From positions 14,241,111-14,305,110 of the forward strand of contig NC_056552.1 of NCBI RefSeq assembly GCF_910596095.1: DNA of 64,000 nucleotides. Reading direction: 5' to 3'. The notes under the pieces were generated by a model. It was not told the DNA's origin, did not search any database, and saw only the letters and a list, made by a program, of their open reading frames with translations. Each line of letters begins with the position of its first letter. Position 1 is the stretch's first letter. Shown here piece by piece: positions 37,943 through 50,617 of this stretch. The position numbers and the translations under genes are program-made. Source of the stretch: Thunnus maccoyii (lineage: Eukaryota > Chordata > Actinopteri > Scombriformes > Scombridae).

Positions 37943-39033
37943 ATGACATCTAAAGGTGCAAAAGAGACCATCGTCACCAAGTTGGGTTTCAAATCTAGCA
38001 GCTCTGCCTCCAAGGCCGAGGCGGAGCTCGAGAAATTCAGGAAGGAGAACGCTCACCTCAGGAAGAAGATAGATGAACTGGCCAAACGACACATCAAACC
38101 ACCTGACTCAGACAAAAGCAAGCTGCTGGAGGTAAATAAAATGTTTGTTTGTTTGTCAGGTACACCAACAAGTTTAGGGTTAGCTTCAAATGTCCTGCCT
38201 GTCTGTCTGTCTTCTATATCTTATGTTGATGGTTTCAGAGGATTCTCTCCCTGGAGACGCTGCGAGAAAGGAATAGTCAACAGTTGCTGGTGAAAGAGCA
38301 AGAACTGGAAACTGTGAGACAGCAGCTGTCAGCTAGAGGAGGAGAGGTATGTGTGCACATATTTGATACATCTCTGCAGAAACATACACATAAATGTTAT
38401 TACAGTAGACTTGTACAGAGACATCCACCAGGAAGCCGTCTGTAAATGTGCACACACATACACATATTTGGACACCCTGAGGCAGCAGCTTTCTGCTCAG
38501 GGTAAAGAGATATACTGTACCTATAGCTATGCCTTTTGTGAGTACTCCTGAACTTGTTCAGATTTGTTGCACTTTTGGCATCGTATATGTGGCATATGTA
38601 TTGCTGGCAGCAGACAACTGTCAGAAAGGAAGAAAAAAAAAATCACACTAGAATTCCTCTGAGCTGCCACAAAAACAGTTGGGGGGGAAATAGCTTCTAT
38701 CCTATTTTGACAGCAGCTCAGCTAAGTGAACTTTAGACAGCCAGTAAAAACTGCATAACAACACATGGTCTGTATGCGGTTCACTTGATATTTATAAACC
38801 AACGATGTTTTCCGGTGGTGGGTCTGTGTGCATATTAGCATTCATGACTTGCGAGTGTTTATGACACTGCTGTAGAAATTGATGCTGTCTATTGGAGGTT
38901 GCTGCTTATTCTACTGAAATCTCTTCTATTGTTGCAAAAATTGTTTTCTAACTGAGGCTAGTCAGAATGGCATCAGGCTAAAAGTTGGAGATGACAGGCT
39001 GTTAAATGGAATATCAGCTATTTTTTTTTCGAG

Positions 39034-39069
<36 letters not shown>

Positions 39070-42000
39070 ATGTGATTTAATCACACTTGCCTCTTCCTCA
39101 TTAGCTTTTATCAACAGATGTGCTAAAACCAGTGCTGCTCAGTGGGCAAAGCCAGCCAGCCATGTAATGTTATTTTTGTGAAGTAGATAATTGCATGGAA
39201 AGGAGCAAATATATTTAGCAAACAGTCTCTACTTCAATAAAGGTTAAACAATCAGGTTTACAAGGTTGTTGTGGTGACGAGGTAGTCGCGTTATCATTTC
39301 GTATTGTGTATTTCAGGTGGTGGCATCACTGCAGGCCCAGCTGGAGCAGCGGAAGAAGGATGCAGAGCAGAGAGACATGTTGTTCCAGAGCTTGTCACAG
39401 GAGACTGAGAACCTGAAAAACAAGCTGGTGACTGTTTCTGCCCGGTGTCAGTCCCTGGAAACACAGGTGGTAGGTTGACCACCTTTACAGCTCCTATACT
39501 TGTCTAGAGGACCTCATGGGAAGTTAGCACTGCCATTAGAGTTTCTTGCCTCTTCTACATAACCAGTACATCCTGTACTCTCCAAATAATGTAGTTGGCT
39601 TTTCATAGTAGTAATAATAACAATAACTTTATTTATATAGCACTTTTTAAAACTACTGTTACAAAGTGCTTCACAAACAAGGACAAATAAAATAAAGTAG
39701 GAAAACAATCAAATACAAAATCACAGTCAACAAACAAAATAACAAAACAGTTAAAAGTAAAGATAAAGAAATGGATAAAAGTAACAAATGAAAGTAACAG
39801 ATAAGATAATTAAGAAAAAGTCATACAGTAAGCTATTCCAAAGGGTTGGAGCCCTTACAGCAAAAGCTCTGTCAGCCTTGACTGGGGAATAGCTAACAGG
39901 GCCTTAACAGAGGATCTCAAGCTACGGTCTGGTGAGTAATGATTTAGAGGCTCAACCAGGTAGCTCGGTGCCATACCATGCAGGCCCTTAAAAGTCAAGA
40001 TAAAATTTTAAAATCAATCCTAAAAAGACAGGCAGCCAGTGAAGGGAAGCTAAAACAGGGGAGGTATGATCATGCTTTTGTGAGTTGGTTAAAGTCTGGC
40101 AGCTGTGTTTTGGACACCCTGAAGCGGTGCATTCATTTTTTGGCCAAAGCATTTGAACACAGCATTACAATAATCCAGATGAGAAGTGATAAAAACATGA
40201 ATAACTCTTTGAAGATCATTCAAAGCAATAAAAGATCTAATTCTGGAGATATTTCTCAAGTGTAAAAACATGACTGAGCTAGCCTTTTAACATCTTAAAT
40301 AACTCCTGATCTTAAATAACTCCAAGGTTCTTAGCAGTGGGTACCACATGCTGAGCGAGATTGCCAAGAGCAGGCAAAACTTAGGCATAAGTGTGCTCAG
40401 AGTCTATAATAAGGATTTCCATTTCAGAGGAGTTAAGCTGAAGATAATTTTCTGCCATCCAATCCTTAATCGCAGGTAGGCAATTATGCAGGGAAGATAG
40501 CTTGGCTGATTCAGATGGTTTGCAGGACAAGTACAGCTGAGTATCATCTGCGTAGTAATGAAATTAAATATCATGCTGTTTTGATAATGAGGCCCAAAGG
40601 GAGTAAAAAAAGAGGAAATAAAACTGGTCATATAATGGAGCCTTGCAGCACCACATAAATAGACAATGCTTGAGAGGAGCTAAAGCCATCAACAAACTCA
40701 ATGAGTTTTTAAAAGCAGAATCTAAGTAAAATCTGTTAGAAAAGTGTGAAGTGAACCACCGGAGGGCATTCCCAGAGATACTAACCCATGTTCTTTCAAT
40801 AATACTATGATCCACTGTGTCAAAAGCAGCTCTAAGATCAAGCAGAGCCAGCACTGAGCATTCACCTGCATCAGCCTTCATCAAGATATCACTGATAACT
40901 CTTACAAGGGCAGTCTCTCTGCTGTGTTGCCTCCCGGAAACCTGATTGAAATTTCCCAAAATGTTCTTACCGATCAAGACTTCCAACAATTGATTTGAGA
41001 CCATTGTCTGTAGGATTTTTTATAGAAAGGAAAGCTTAGAAATTGGTCTATAGCTGCTGTGGTCAGAAGGACTATCTGACTATTACTAACTATTTTTGCT
41101 GGTACATTGATAATTTAAGTGCTTATTGTGTAACTTGTCTTGAGCTATTGATGACTAGCCCTAGGACATTATAAATTATTTTACTTCATACTGTTGGTGA
41201 CAAAATTATAACAAGATGGAAAAAAAACATGCAGATCAAAGTTAGAATTCATGAGAAAAAAGTTATAATTTTGTGGTCAGAAATCACTAATGAACAGAGA
41301 TCTCTTCTGACAGCATATTTTTTATCCCCCCTGGCATAGGATTAAATCCTGCCAGTTTTCTGTCCTCTGCCTCCCATTCTAATATCCTACATCTCCAAAA
41401 TTATTTTCTTATCTACAGTGCTGATGCAGTAGACATATTTCTGTTAAATTGTAATTTGACTAAATCAAATGGCATTTTGGTGAGTAATTTACTTGAGTTC
41501 TGGTGCACTTTTTGAAGAAAAAAATCTATATGTATAACTTAATCAGAATTGATATGATATATGCCACTGGTCCGGATCTTCCGTCTGCAGATGAATAGTC
41601 ATGGCAGCCTGTTTGGATCCGAAGCTACTGCACCTTAGATTTACATAATGTTCATTTCAGTGACTGAAGTGCATGAAGAGAACTGTTGGAAAATGCAGAT
41701 GCAGTTGTTCCTTCGTCCACTAGGTGGCACTGTGTGACCTCTGATCGTCTTCCTCGGCTGCTGACATAATCTTCACTGTGGAGCTGCTTTACAAATCTGG
41801 AGTGATAAAAAGGCACAAGCAATACACGGCTCAAAATGAAACATGGTGAAACTAAATACATGTGTTCCCATGCTATTATTTACTCAATCACCTCAACTGT
41901 GAAAGATTAAATAACAACTTGTGCTGAATTCAAAGTAACATTTTTCCCATAATATTTTATATCATCAGTGCAAGAGTCCTTGGTGAACATGGTTGCCACT

Positions 42001-45000
42001 CAGGTTCCTCACATTCGTAGGCTGTTATTCCTTATCAAAAAGCAGCTCTGATTCATGGCCAGCCCTTTGATGCTTTGAGCACAGCAGGTCCTCACTGCAA
42101 TGCTCCTGTTAGAGAGCAGTCAGCAGGATTCTCCCTGGCTTCTAGAGAGGCTTAGGTGGCAAAATCAGGAGTAAGGGCTTCAGGAATGGGATAGCTGAAG
42201 ACTCAGAGATCACATGCCTGCTTTTATAGAACAAAAGTCTTTTCAGACCCATAGTTAATCTCGACTGAAATAAAATCGAACTTAGAGCCAAGAAGAGAGA
42301 AAAATAACACCTTATTTTCCTGGAAGCTTCCATCTAAGTTCACTTGATTTTCTTCAATCTTAATTAAACTTCAAAAGCTGTCAATTTGGTGTGTTAATGT
42401 GTCCCATTACCACATTGACACATAACTATGGTTACATCATATTGGTCATGGCTGGAGCCAAAATAATTGGAAAGTTTCTGAGAAAGTAAAGTGGGGATTT
42501 GCAGAAAGATATGGATTCTGCTTTTTTAAATTCTTTTTGTTTTGTTACTTGTAAAGGTCACCAGAACGCTGGAAATACTGTCTATGAATCTAAATGTTCT
42601 CAGATTGTTTCCCTAACTCCTGCTTTGGTTTTCAATTCTACTTGTACACTCATGTTTAAAGAATATTAAAATAGAGTATGTATACAAATGCATAGGAATA
42701 CTTAATACTTGTAGACATTTCGCTCTTTTTGATTTAAGTGTCTTTGAATGCAAGTGCATTTCCTTATTGTTCCGTCTTCACGGTAATTTTCCTGGAATGC
42801 TCGTCACCTTCAAGGCCCTTGGCTTAGCCCCTGTCGCATTACTAGAAAATAATCTGACCAGTAGACCCACTACCCGTTCCCTCATCCTTCCTGGAGTCAC
42901 AAAAGCTAATAATGGGCTTAGCATATGGGACGTACGTTTAAATCCATCTGGAAAAAGTTGACAAGCTCACGATGCTTGCTTGGTAGCTCACAGAGCCTTA
43001 GCACAGAGATCATCTAGATGCTTACTCTAGCGACAGTGCTCTGGAGGGTTTGTCTAGGCTTAAACATTAGGTGGGATCAGACATGAGGACCTCAGGGTCA
43101 GTGTGACAGAATTATGAGATGACTGACTGTCTTCTAGGGATGGGTGTCGAGGAATCCGCCCCAGGGACGGTGTCCTAGGTCATGAAAAATCTGTGCATAC
43201 TGTGATCACTTGCTAGAGTGTTTTTTCTTGCATTATTAAAAATTGAAGGGATAAATAATTTAAACAAGCCAGCTTCTGAGTGTGTTCAGATTTTGTTCAG
43301 AAAAGTGATGGACACAAAAATCATTTCAAGTACTGCACAAGGATTAGGACAATCCTTTTTATAACATGTCGGATAGCAGTGCACGCTGTTTGTTTTTTTA
43401 GTACATAACACAGATTTTTGATTATTGGGACTTATCCAGTTTGTTTTATTTAGAAACCAGTGCGACTGAAAATACACAATAATTATAAACTTTATTTAAA
43501 AAGCACTTCTACTTACAGTTATGAAATGCTTTACAGATAAAGAAGAAAGAATCAGCTGCCAGCAAATAAAAACAGACACAGAAATCATAAAACACCAGGA
43601 GAAATATAAAATGGCAAGAAAGAGTGGGATGATAAAACACAAAAACATATTAAATATTTATAAATGCTTCTCTGTAGAAGAATTTTTTAAGATTTTTAAA
43701 AGACGCTAAAGATGTCTCCCGTCTGGGGGCTCGAACAGCAAAGGCCCAGTCACCTTTGGTCATTAGCCTAGACCTCGGAATAACTGTAATAATAAAATGT
43801 TTGTGACAGATTGATCTGATGATCATTATTGACACCAATATATGTCAGAAACTACAGTAGATGCAGTATAACGCAAAAATGTGTTCTTCTCTCATCAGAA
43901 TGGACAGGCACCTCCCGCAGACTTGGCAGTGGTGCAGGATCAGCTTAGAGATGTGAGTCCAGTCAATTATTTTCTCTCTGTTTGTGTGTGTTACTGTGTG
44001 CCAATTTAAGTACATACTTTCTAAATATTGAAAAATATGTTTTAGCTGTGCTATAGCTTTGGCACTGAACAATCTTGACAGTCTGCCATCTATTTGAAGT
44101 ATTTCATTACACTCCATTTTTAGAGGAATGAAGTTATTAGTTCAATGTTCTATATTTCTAAACTATCCAGGACCCAATCTTTAGCAGCAACATGTGCTGT
44201 CAACAAAGGACACACTCTGTAATCCTTTTTAAAGGGGAAACAGCATTTTATTTGTAAGCAGTGTTTCTTTTGTATTCACTTAATAGCTGTAAGGAGTCTC
44301 TGATTTAACAAAGATAGGGAACAGATACAGAAAAATATCAGATGGTTCTAATGTCCAAATACACCAAATACAGTATGTCAGCGTAGGGATTGTGAATGTC
44401 ACCCCCAGGCTCTTGAAAAGAACCAGCAGTGGCTGGTGTACGATCAGCAGAGAGAGGCCTACGTCCAGTCCATCCTCGCCCGCGCACACGATCTGGAGCA
44501 ACAGCTGAGCCAGGCAAAGCAGCAACAAACGAAACAAGAGGCCAGTTCAGATGGTGAGAAAAGGAATGTAGGAGGAATTGAATTAGCTATTTCTGACCTC
44601 CTCAACTCATTCTCTCACTACAAAATGTATGCTAAGTACATGAAATGTTAAAGTAATTAAAATAAACAAAACAATCTAAGCACCACCTTGTAACACCACT
44701 GCATTAGCTGTTTTCATGTATATGAAACATAACTGGTGTCTGTTATACTATTGTTGTCTGATTTCAACTTACAGTTAGTCTGATGCATATGGAATGTGAA
44801 AAAGGGAAATAAGGGAAATAAATGCAGTTTTGATTCAGATATTAGGTTTTTAGCCACAACATTAAACATTAAAAAGGCAACAGGCTTAAAGTGAGAAAAG
44901 ATAAGATGGTCTATAATAATCCTGAAATGTAATGTATTTGCAACAACAGAAGCACTGAGGACCTCAGTCAAAAATTGTACATTTTTATTGCAATGAAAGC

Positions 45001-47451
45001 TTTAAATTGGCTTCGTAATTTCCCTACTAACACTTCTTATCTCAGCTCCTTCCACCTCAGCAGGTCCAGAAAAGGACACTCAACTTAAGAGTCACTATGA
45101 CCAGTTGCTGTCGGGGGTACAGAGAGAACTGGAGAGCCAAAAAGATAAAGTTAGCAGATCCCAGCAGGAGCTCCATTTGCAGAAGGGACTGGTAAATACG
45201 ATAAGTACTATATTTTTATACTAATTTCTCCTGAGTTGTTGTTTCTTTTCCCAAGCCTTACAATTCTTGTTTCTGTCTTATACAGATTTACCTTCTTATT
45301 CATCCTTATAAGAAAGTTTTCTTGACTTGTGCTGCTCACATTCCTGAGAAACTTTGCAGTGTTCACATAAAACTATGTACAAATTAATTGATGTTCACTC
45401 CGTTCAAAAGTTTGGGTTGATGCTGTGTATTCATGCATCTAGACTTTTCTTAAATTCTGACATCTTTGTAATTGCTCTGAAGAACGCTATTGGAGAAATG
45501 AAGTATACAGAATTCTGACATTTGCGGGAACAATTATTTTTCTTTGGCTCTGCAGACCTTGAAAGCACAATCTGAGCTGCAGTCTCAGAAGGAACACGTC
45601 ACCAGGCTTCAGGACGAGATGTCAGCGCTGCAGAGGAGGTATGAGGGGAAGAGAAGAGAGTTGGACGAGGCCAAGATGCACCTGCAAGCAGAGCAACTCA
45701 GCAAAAGGTAAAGCAAGTCTGCCCTTGTTGGAAAAAGTCAAATACAGATGGCTCTTACATCAACTCAGTTTCTGAAAACACTTTTAGTGATGCAAAGAAA
45801 TGAAATATGCCTAGAAAACACAGAACTGCATATTAAGTAGGAAGTTGACCTTAAAAATATCACTTGACTTTAAGTATTGGGCTGAGACTCAAAGTGTCAA
45901 AATATTAGGTCACTTTACACCATTGCCTCAGATAAAATGTATGTGAATTACATAAACGTTGCATCCAGATATGCAGTGTGTGAGGAGAGAAAGGTGTCAT
46001 CTGAGCAAGCAGACAGGATGAGAGTTGAACTGGAGAGTATGGATATCAGACTGGAGGAGGAGAGGAAGAGATCTGCTGAACTTCTACTGCAGGTGACACT
46101 CATTTACTCTCTCATGTTACATTTAGTCACTAATGTTTATCATTTGTTCAATCACATTCATAAATTAAATGCATATCTGTATAATAGATGAACATATTTA
46201 AATAAAACTTTATCCCAGGTTTACTTAAATTGACACATACCGTTGTATGTTACTGATTACTTTGGGGTTTATAGGTAAATATGCTGCAGAAGTCTCTTCT
46301 CAGCCAAAATGAAGAACAGAGCAGAATTGCAGCACTGGAGCAACAGGTAACACATAACATGTGTTTTGCAAAAACTACCCAGCAGTTACAGAACAAAAAT
46401 CATCAAACGGTGTAAAATCTTCAAAGCAAACGATATGATCAGTTGCACATTTTGGAAGCTCAGTCTGTCCTATTATATAGTTGTTATTAAAGGTGCAGTG
46501 TGTAGAATTTAATGGCATCTAGCAGAATGGACTTGGCACTGGAATATAATATTCATGAGTATGTCTTAATTGGTGTATAATCACCTGAAAATAAGAACTG
46601 TTGTGTTTTCGTTGCCTTAGTACGAGCCCTTTATATCTACATATGGAACAGGTCCTCTTCCACAGAGGCCGCCATGTTTCTACCGTAGCCCACAATGGAC
46701 AAACCAGACACTGGCTCTAGAGAGGGCCTTTTGTGTTTTTCGCGAGTTTCGCAGCCACCATAGCTTCTCCAACACGCTTGGAAGGGAGGGGGAGGTGAGG
46801 GGAGTGTATTCAGTTGGTTGCAATCTGCAACCTCGCAGCTAAATGCCACTAAATCTTACCCACTGGTCCTTTAAGTGACTATCATTTCTTAAACATAGTG
46901 AATGATTCCCTATGTGGAATTTAAGTACAGTAAGTTCTTGTCTCTCTCCTTCATATTTTTCTGCCTTTTTCTAAGATCAAACTCTCTGCCAAGGACTCTG
47001 AGAATGAAAGGATTGATCGTCAAAGCATGCAGCACCAATTACATAAGGTGTTGAAAGAGCTTCGCAAGGCCCGTGATCAGATTACTAAACTGGAGTCTGC
47101 TGTAAGTTTTACTGAACATTACAACCAAATGTCCATTCCCAAGTCTTTCAGAAAATGCAACTTTAGTCAAATAAGTCTGACTTAAGTTTCTACTTTGTAA
47201 GCCGAGATCTAAACATTTTCTGTGTTCGTGTATTTCAGAAACAGCCAAATGCCCGTTTCTCAGAGCCCAGCTCCTACAATCAGCTCGAGTTTGAGCGTCT
47301 TACTATTGACGACACCTTTGGCCCCACATCCCCATCTAAAGTCACCAACCTCCTGGATGACAGTTTCCTGGAGTGCCCAAAGTGTCGGGCTCACTATCCC
47401 ACGAGCCGCCACAGGGAGCTCCTGGCACACATTGACTACTGCTTTGCCTGA
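37943..47451 (+). CDS. cep55: Centrosomal protein 55 (midbody / abscission factor), complete, 11 coding exons
   Basis: Coding exons: 37943-38131, 38239-38346, 39317-39466, 43899-43952, 44409-44553, 45046-45191, 45556-45707, 45969-46092, 46275-46346, 46976-47101, 47239-47451. All introns are GT-AG. The exons sum to 1,479 nt (492 residues plus stop); human CEP55 is 464. In the family, CEP55 is a coiled-coil dimer that recruits ALIX and TSG101/ESCRT to the midbody for cytokinetic abscission. Most of the product is Glu/Gln/Lys-rich heptad sequence. Residues about 160-217 correspond to the ESCRT/ALIX-binding hinge and contain NQQWLVYDQQRE, with W175 and Y178 at the positions of the human binding residues. 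The C-terminus has a C-X2-C-X14-H-X3-C zinc finger (C468, C471, H486, C490). A T-S-P site near residue 452 resembles the phosphorylated C-terminal region in human. The start ATG opens the first coding exon, right after acceptor 37911-37913. The exon at 45969 uses the first of two AGs, because the downstream AG would give an immediate stop. Identification is firm; single-base exon edges are by eye. The name cep55l may apply in fish nomenclature. Confidence 0.93.
38468..38509 (+). pseudogene. Exon-like duplicate of the 3' end of cep55 coding exon 2, in the next intron
   Basis: Fourteen codons read LDTLRQQLSAQGKE, against LETVRQQLSARGGE at the end of the coding exon 38239-38346, about 160 bp upstream. 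Ten of 14 residues match, with no frame break, and most codon differences are synonymous. The authentic exon is followed by gtatgt; the copy is followed by atatac, so the donor position has lost its GT. The next usable donor (38538) with a possible acceptor ending 38431 would make a 106-nt exon that shifts frame. It is therefore probably a decayed tandem duplicate rather than a used exon. Confidence 0.45.
39036..39067. repeat. (TG)n microsatellite
   Basis: Sixteen uninterrupted tg/gt units lie in cep55 intron 3, preceded by a T-tract. Confidence 0.95.
39600..41085 (-). mobile_element. 5'-truncated L2/CR1-like non-LTR retrotransposon, antisense in cep55 intron 4
   Basis: Reading the minus strand from about 41070, broken frames give a reverse-transcriptase region: S-Y-R-P-I-S-K-L-S-F-L, then ETALVRVISDIL, LLDLRAAFDTVDHS, the catalytic box Y-A-D-D (40543-40554) followed by TQLYLSCKP, then DWMAENYLQLNSSEMEIL. 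Near 40090-40270 it reads FITSHLDYCNAV and VQNTAARL. These are signatures of L2-clade LINEs common in teleosts. The 3' end (about 39600-39660) is AT-rich with taa/tta microsatellite-like repeats instead of a poly(A) tail, as L2/CR1 elements have. Several frameshifts and stops show it is dead. The exact subfamily is not determined. Confidence 0.85.
43475..43800 (-). mobile_element. LINE/SINE 3'-tail fragment, antisense in cep55 intron 4
   Basis: The layout matches the 3' tail of the larger LINE at 39.6 kb. The plus strand shows aactttatttaaaaagcac at the left, an A-rich middle, and ggggctcgaacagcaaagg near 43728, comparable to the gcccttacagcaaaagctct motif at 39851. No coding residues are recognisable. 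It is probably a short, older fragment of a related element. Confidence 0.5.
46487..46874. mobile_element. MITE with terminal inverted repeats in a cep55 intron
   Basis: The left end reads ttaaaggtgcagtgtgtaga, continuing into a ggcatctagc motif. The reverse complement of the right end reads ttaaaggaccagtgggtaag and continues into ggcatttagc. The inverted repeats span about 35 bp and both ends finish in TTAA. Internal parts (gttttcgttgcc, tatatctacatatgg, ggccgccatgtttctac) are typical of a high-copy teleost repeat. There is no coding capacity. It lies between coding exons 9 and 10 of cep55 and disturbs neither splice site. Confidence 0.75.
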
Positions 47452-49230
47452 GCTGGTCTAAAACAGTGGTTCCCCACCAGAGTGCTTCTTATTCAGACAT
47501 ATTTTTTTGTAATCTTTGCTCCTTTTCTTGTGAATCGCTGAATATTTTTATCTCAGGCCTCTAAAACTCAAATAAAAAAATAATCTGGTTCTGTATACAT
47601 GTAACCGGTGACAATGGGTAACACGGAGACATTTCCTCTTTTTAATGGCTCACAAACCAAAAGGGTTGGGAACCACTAGACTAGTTTGTGAGATCCAATA
47701 AGGAAACTCAACCTTTACAATGTATTTAAAACCCCTGTCTGGGTCAAAGGGAAAATCTGAAAGCCATGACATTGCATTTTTAGACTATTTGATATATTAC
47801 AGTTTGGAAAAAGAATCACCATAAAACTATATAAAACTGTTTCATGCTAAAAGAGTGACAGGCTTTTTTTGTAAAATTGCATGATTCACCTGTTTACACT
47901 TTCATGGCTTGTAAGTCCAATTCTTTTTTGTCTTTAGAATACCATTTGGCCAAAGATTGATCCGATCATTTATTAAGAAAATAATAATTCTTCCAAGATG
48001 ATTATTTTCAGGGTCTTGCTGCCTTTTTTTTTGTTTTTTTTTTTTTGAGTGCAGTCATATTTTTTGCAGTTGTTGATTTTATGAAGCTCTTATTGAATTC
48101 TTATGTTTTATTTCTGTGTGTATTGATAAATATATTTATTCTTTGGTTGTTTTACAGTTGAGCTACTGTCTTTTCAGATAATAAAAGTTTTTATTTTCCT
48201 CCAGGTAATGTAAGCAATGATGATTTATTTAGGCTTTTCATATCATCTTGGGATATACCTTATTGTATTTGTATAAAAGTTTACAAACCTGCTAATATGC
48301 TCCATTGATAAATCTGCTGTAAACACACTGTTCCTGCACTCCTACCTTCAGTAATTAACACCATCGGTGGTTTCGCATAACATTTTCCTCAGCTTGTTTA
48401 ATATTGATGATGGCATATTTGCATTGTTCTGCAGAAAGATACATTACCCCTAAGCAGCAGGGGTAATTAGCCATTTTGACAGTATTTAAGGTAAAGGACT
48501 AAATGATAGGGAAAAATATTTGCATCTTATTTTGTGTTCTTGACTACATTCATAGTCGGTTATAACTGTCAAAACTACCCAATTCTTCTTCCTTGTGTTA
48601 TCTATTATGTCCCTAGTGGATGTGTTCCAGTACAATGTGTTGCTGTGTTTCTGTCCAGCATCCAAACAAAGTGAACAGCTGGGTAAAAGTCACGGAAACA
48701 TATGTCACCATGACCAAGATCTTCCCATAACTTCAACCACATAGTTTGATTTACCTAAACTTAACCAGACCTTAAACATGCTACTTATACGGTCACACGG
48801 TGGCAGGTTGTCCGTGTATTCTTTCTTATCTGAGTAAAGATCACTCCCATTTCCACCTTGACTTTTCAAGCCTGCAGACCTGTAAATCTGGAATGAGATT
48901 GCATGAGTTAATTCCTTGTGCTAAACTATTTAAGGCAGGGGATTAGTGAAGGTCCTTTCGGTAGAGGAAAGGGGTTAAGGTGCAGCCTTGGCAATGTGAC
49001 TAGATGGACTTACAACAGACAGACACTGCTATATCGTAATCTTTTAGATAGAGGGTGTTCTGTTTCAACTTTGGCTGTGTGTCTTTTAAGCATGTCACAG
49101 AATCACATTGTTCTGACCAACTTTTGTCCATTTTGCTGTTTTTTGTTTTGTTCTAATCATGTGCTCCAAATGTTTTTTTTGCCATACACTGTACTGTACA
49201 AAAATGTGCAATAAAGATATGAATCTCCTT
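47452..49230 (+). other. cep55: cep55 3' UTR and downstream polyadenylation signals
   Basis: No further coding sequence is seen. AATAAA hexamers occur at 47571-47576, 48180-48185 and 49210-49215. The last is followed by a GT-rich stretch (cctttgtgtgctttttgtc), the usual layout of a cleavage site, so the 3' UTR could be 0.13, 0.75 or 1.8 kb long. Which site is used cannot be told from sequence. Confidence 0.5.
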
Positions 49231-49890
49231 CCAATACAACAGTCCTTTGTGTGCTTTTTGTCACATCAAAGTTTTGAACTTTAGTTAAACTGATGGAAAA
49301 TCAGTCGACATTGTTGCTGAACATTTACAGCAAGTTAATAAAATGTGGCTACATTCTGAAATGTAGTTTTCTACTGTAGATGATCCACAGTGGGAAAGTG
49401 ATGGTTGAGATTTGTGTGTCTTAATATTGTGTTGTGTTGTTCACTTCTCTGTACTTTGATACTAAAAGGATTGGACATCCCAGCCTGGTCTTTTTACTAT
49501 CTGATGTAATACATGCTGATATTCCACTCTATAATTATTATTTTTTTCTGCTTAATCTACAGTCTTGAGGTAAACATGTCATCAATCTCTAAGGTTCTGT
49601 GACGCTGAAGGATCACCTATGAGAAGAAAATCGAAATGTAAACCAGCTGTTGAAAGGTGAGGTGGAAGACCTAAACAGACAGATGTATATATGTTTATTT
49701 TGAAACAATGTATCACAAGTGTTGTATGCCTAATTACTTGAGTTTTTTGTTTTGTTAAACTTATTTGCACAATGATAAAAGATAAAATTCCTCGTGTATT
49801 TTGAGTGACTAAATCCAAAAGAAACAACATCAATTGACTATTTGCAATCCAGGAATACAGATAAATATTTCAAGACAGTCAAAAAGTGAA
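49231..49890. other. Intergenic stretch between convergent cep55 and rbp4
   Basis: I see no exon, RNA gene or clear repeat here. In mammals FFAR4 lies between CEP55 and RBP4; no 7TM-like open frame is visible in this interval. Confidence 0.5.
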
Positions 49891-49894
49891 TGAG

Positions 49895-50617
49895 CCAACA
49901 TGGTATGAATGTTTTATTTGAAAAACTGGATCAAGTATACATCATAAAATCAAGAAACAACCAAACTGCTATGTCTGTATAGCACATGACTTAATATGTA
50001 TGTATTAAGGTTTATTAACAATATCTACTTTTGTGCTACAAAATACTGTATCTTCAGTGTAAAGGCAAAGCCAGTGACATGGGAATCTGTTTTTTTTTTT
50101 TAGTAAACATGGTGGTTACACTCCAGAGCTGCAGCACTGCTGAAAGTTTAGCTTCATCTTCACAACTGATTACTTGTCATGTTGGCCTAAAGTTTTTCAG
50201 TGATCTGATATGTCTTGTTTCCTCGATGAAACCAGAGAGCAAGTTCCACTAGTTTCCATCAGGAATTGTAAAATGGTGAGAAGTTGTTTTACTCTACACT
50301 GAAGCTCCTATTAGAAAACACAATACATGACAGTTGTTTAGGATAAGACTAACATATTAACCCACTTCACTAATGGAAGAATTTAGAAACATAAACAGTC
50401 AGCTTTCCCTTCTATTTACAGTATAGTCATATGAATGTGAGTCTACAGATTGCCATTTTTTGTTTATTTCTAAAGAAGAATGGGCTGCTTTCTCTGTTTA
50501 GACAGACAGAGACAGAAGGGGAGACAAAGAAGAAGGAGCTCTGGACCAAGACCAGCAGAGGGGCACAGAGTCCTGTTGGTGGGTGCCACACAAAGAAAGT
50601 TCCTGAGTGTAAATAGA
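49895..50617 (-). other. rbp4: rbp4 3' UTR region with two candidate poly(A) signals
   Basis: Minus-strand AATAAA occurs at 50463-50468 (about 150 nt after the stop) and at 49913-49918 (about 700 nt after the stop). Either could end the transcript. No coding sequence is seen. Confidence 0.45.

Noticed and set aside
40564..41004. 146-codon minus-strand ORF as a possible host gene
   Set aside because: The translation is L2-type reverse transcriptase (ETALVRVISDIL, AAFDTVDHS) with frameshifts on either side, so it is part of a LINE relic.
45974..45980. Acceptor atgcag (45971-45976) as the start of cep55 exon 9
   Set aside because: With the phase left by the previous exon it would read AGT-GTG-TGA, an immediate stop; the AG at 45967-45968 gives RYAVCEERK in frame.
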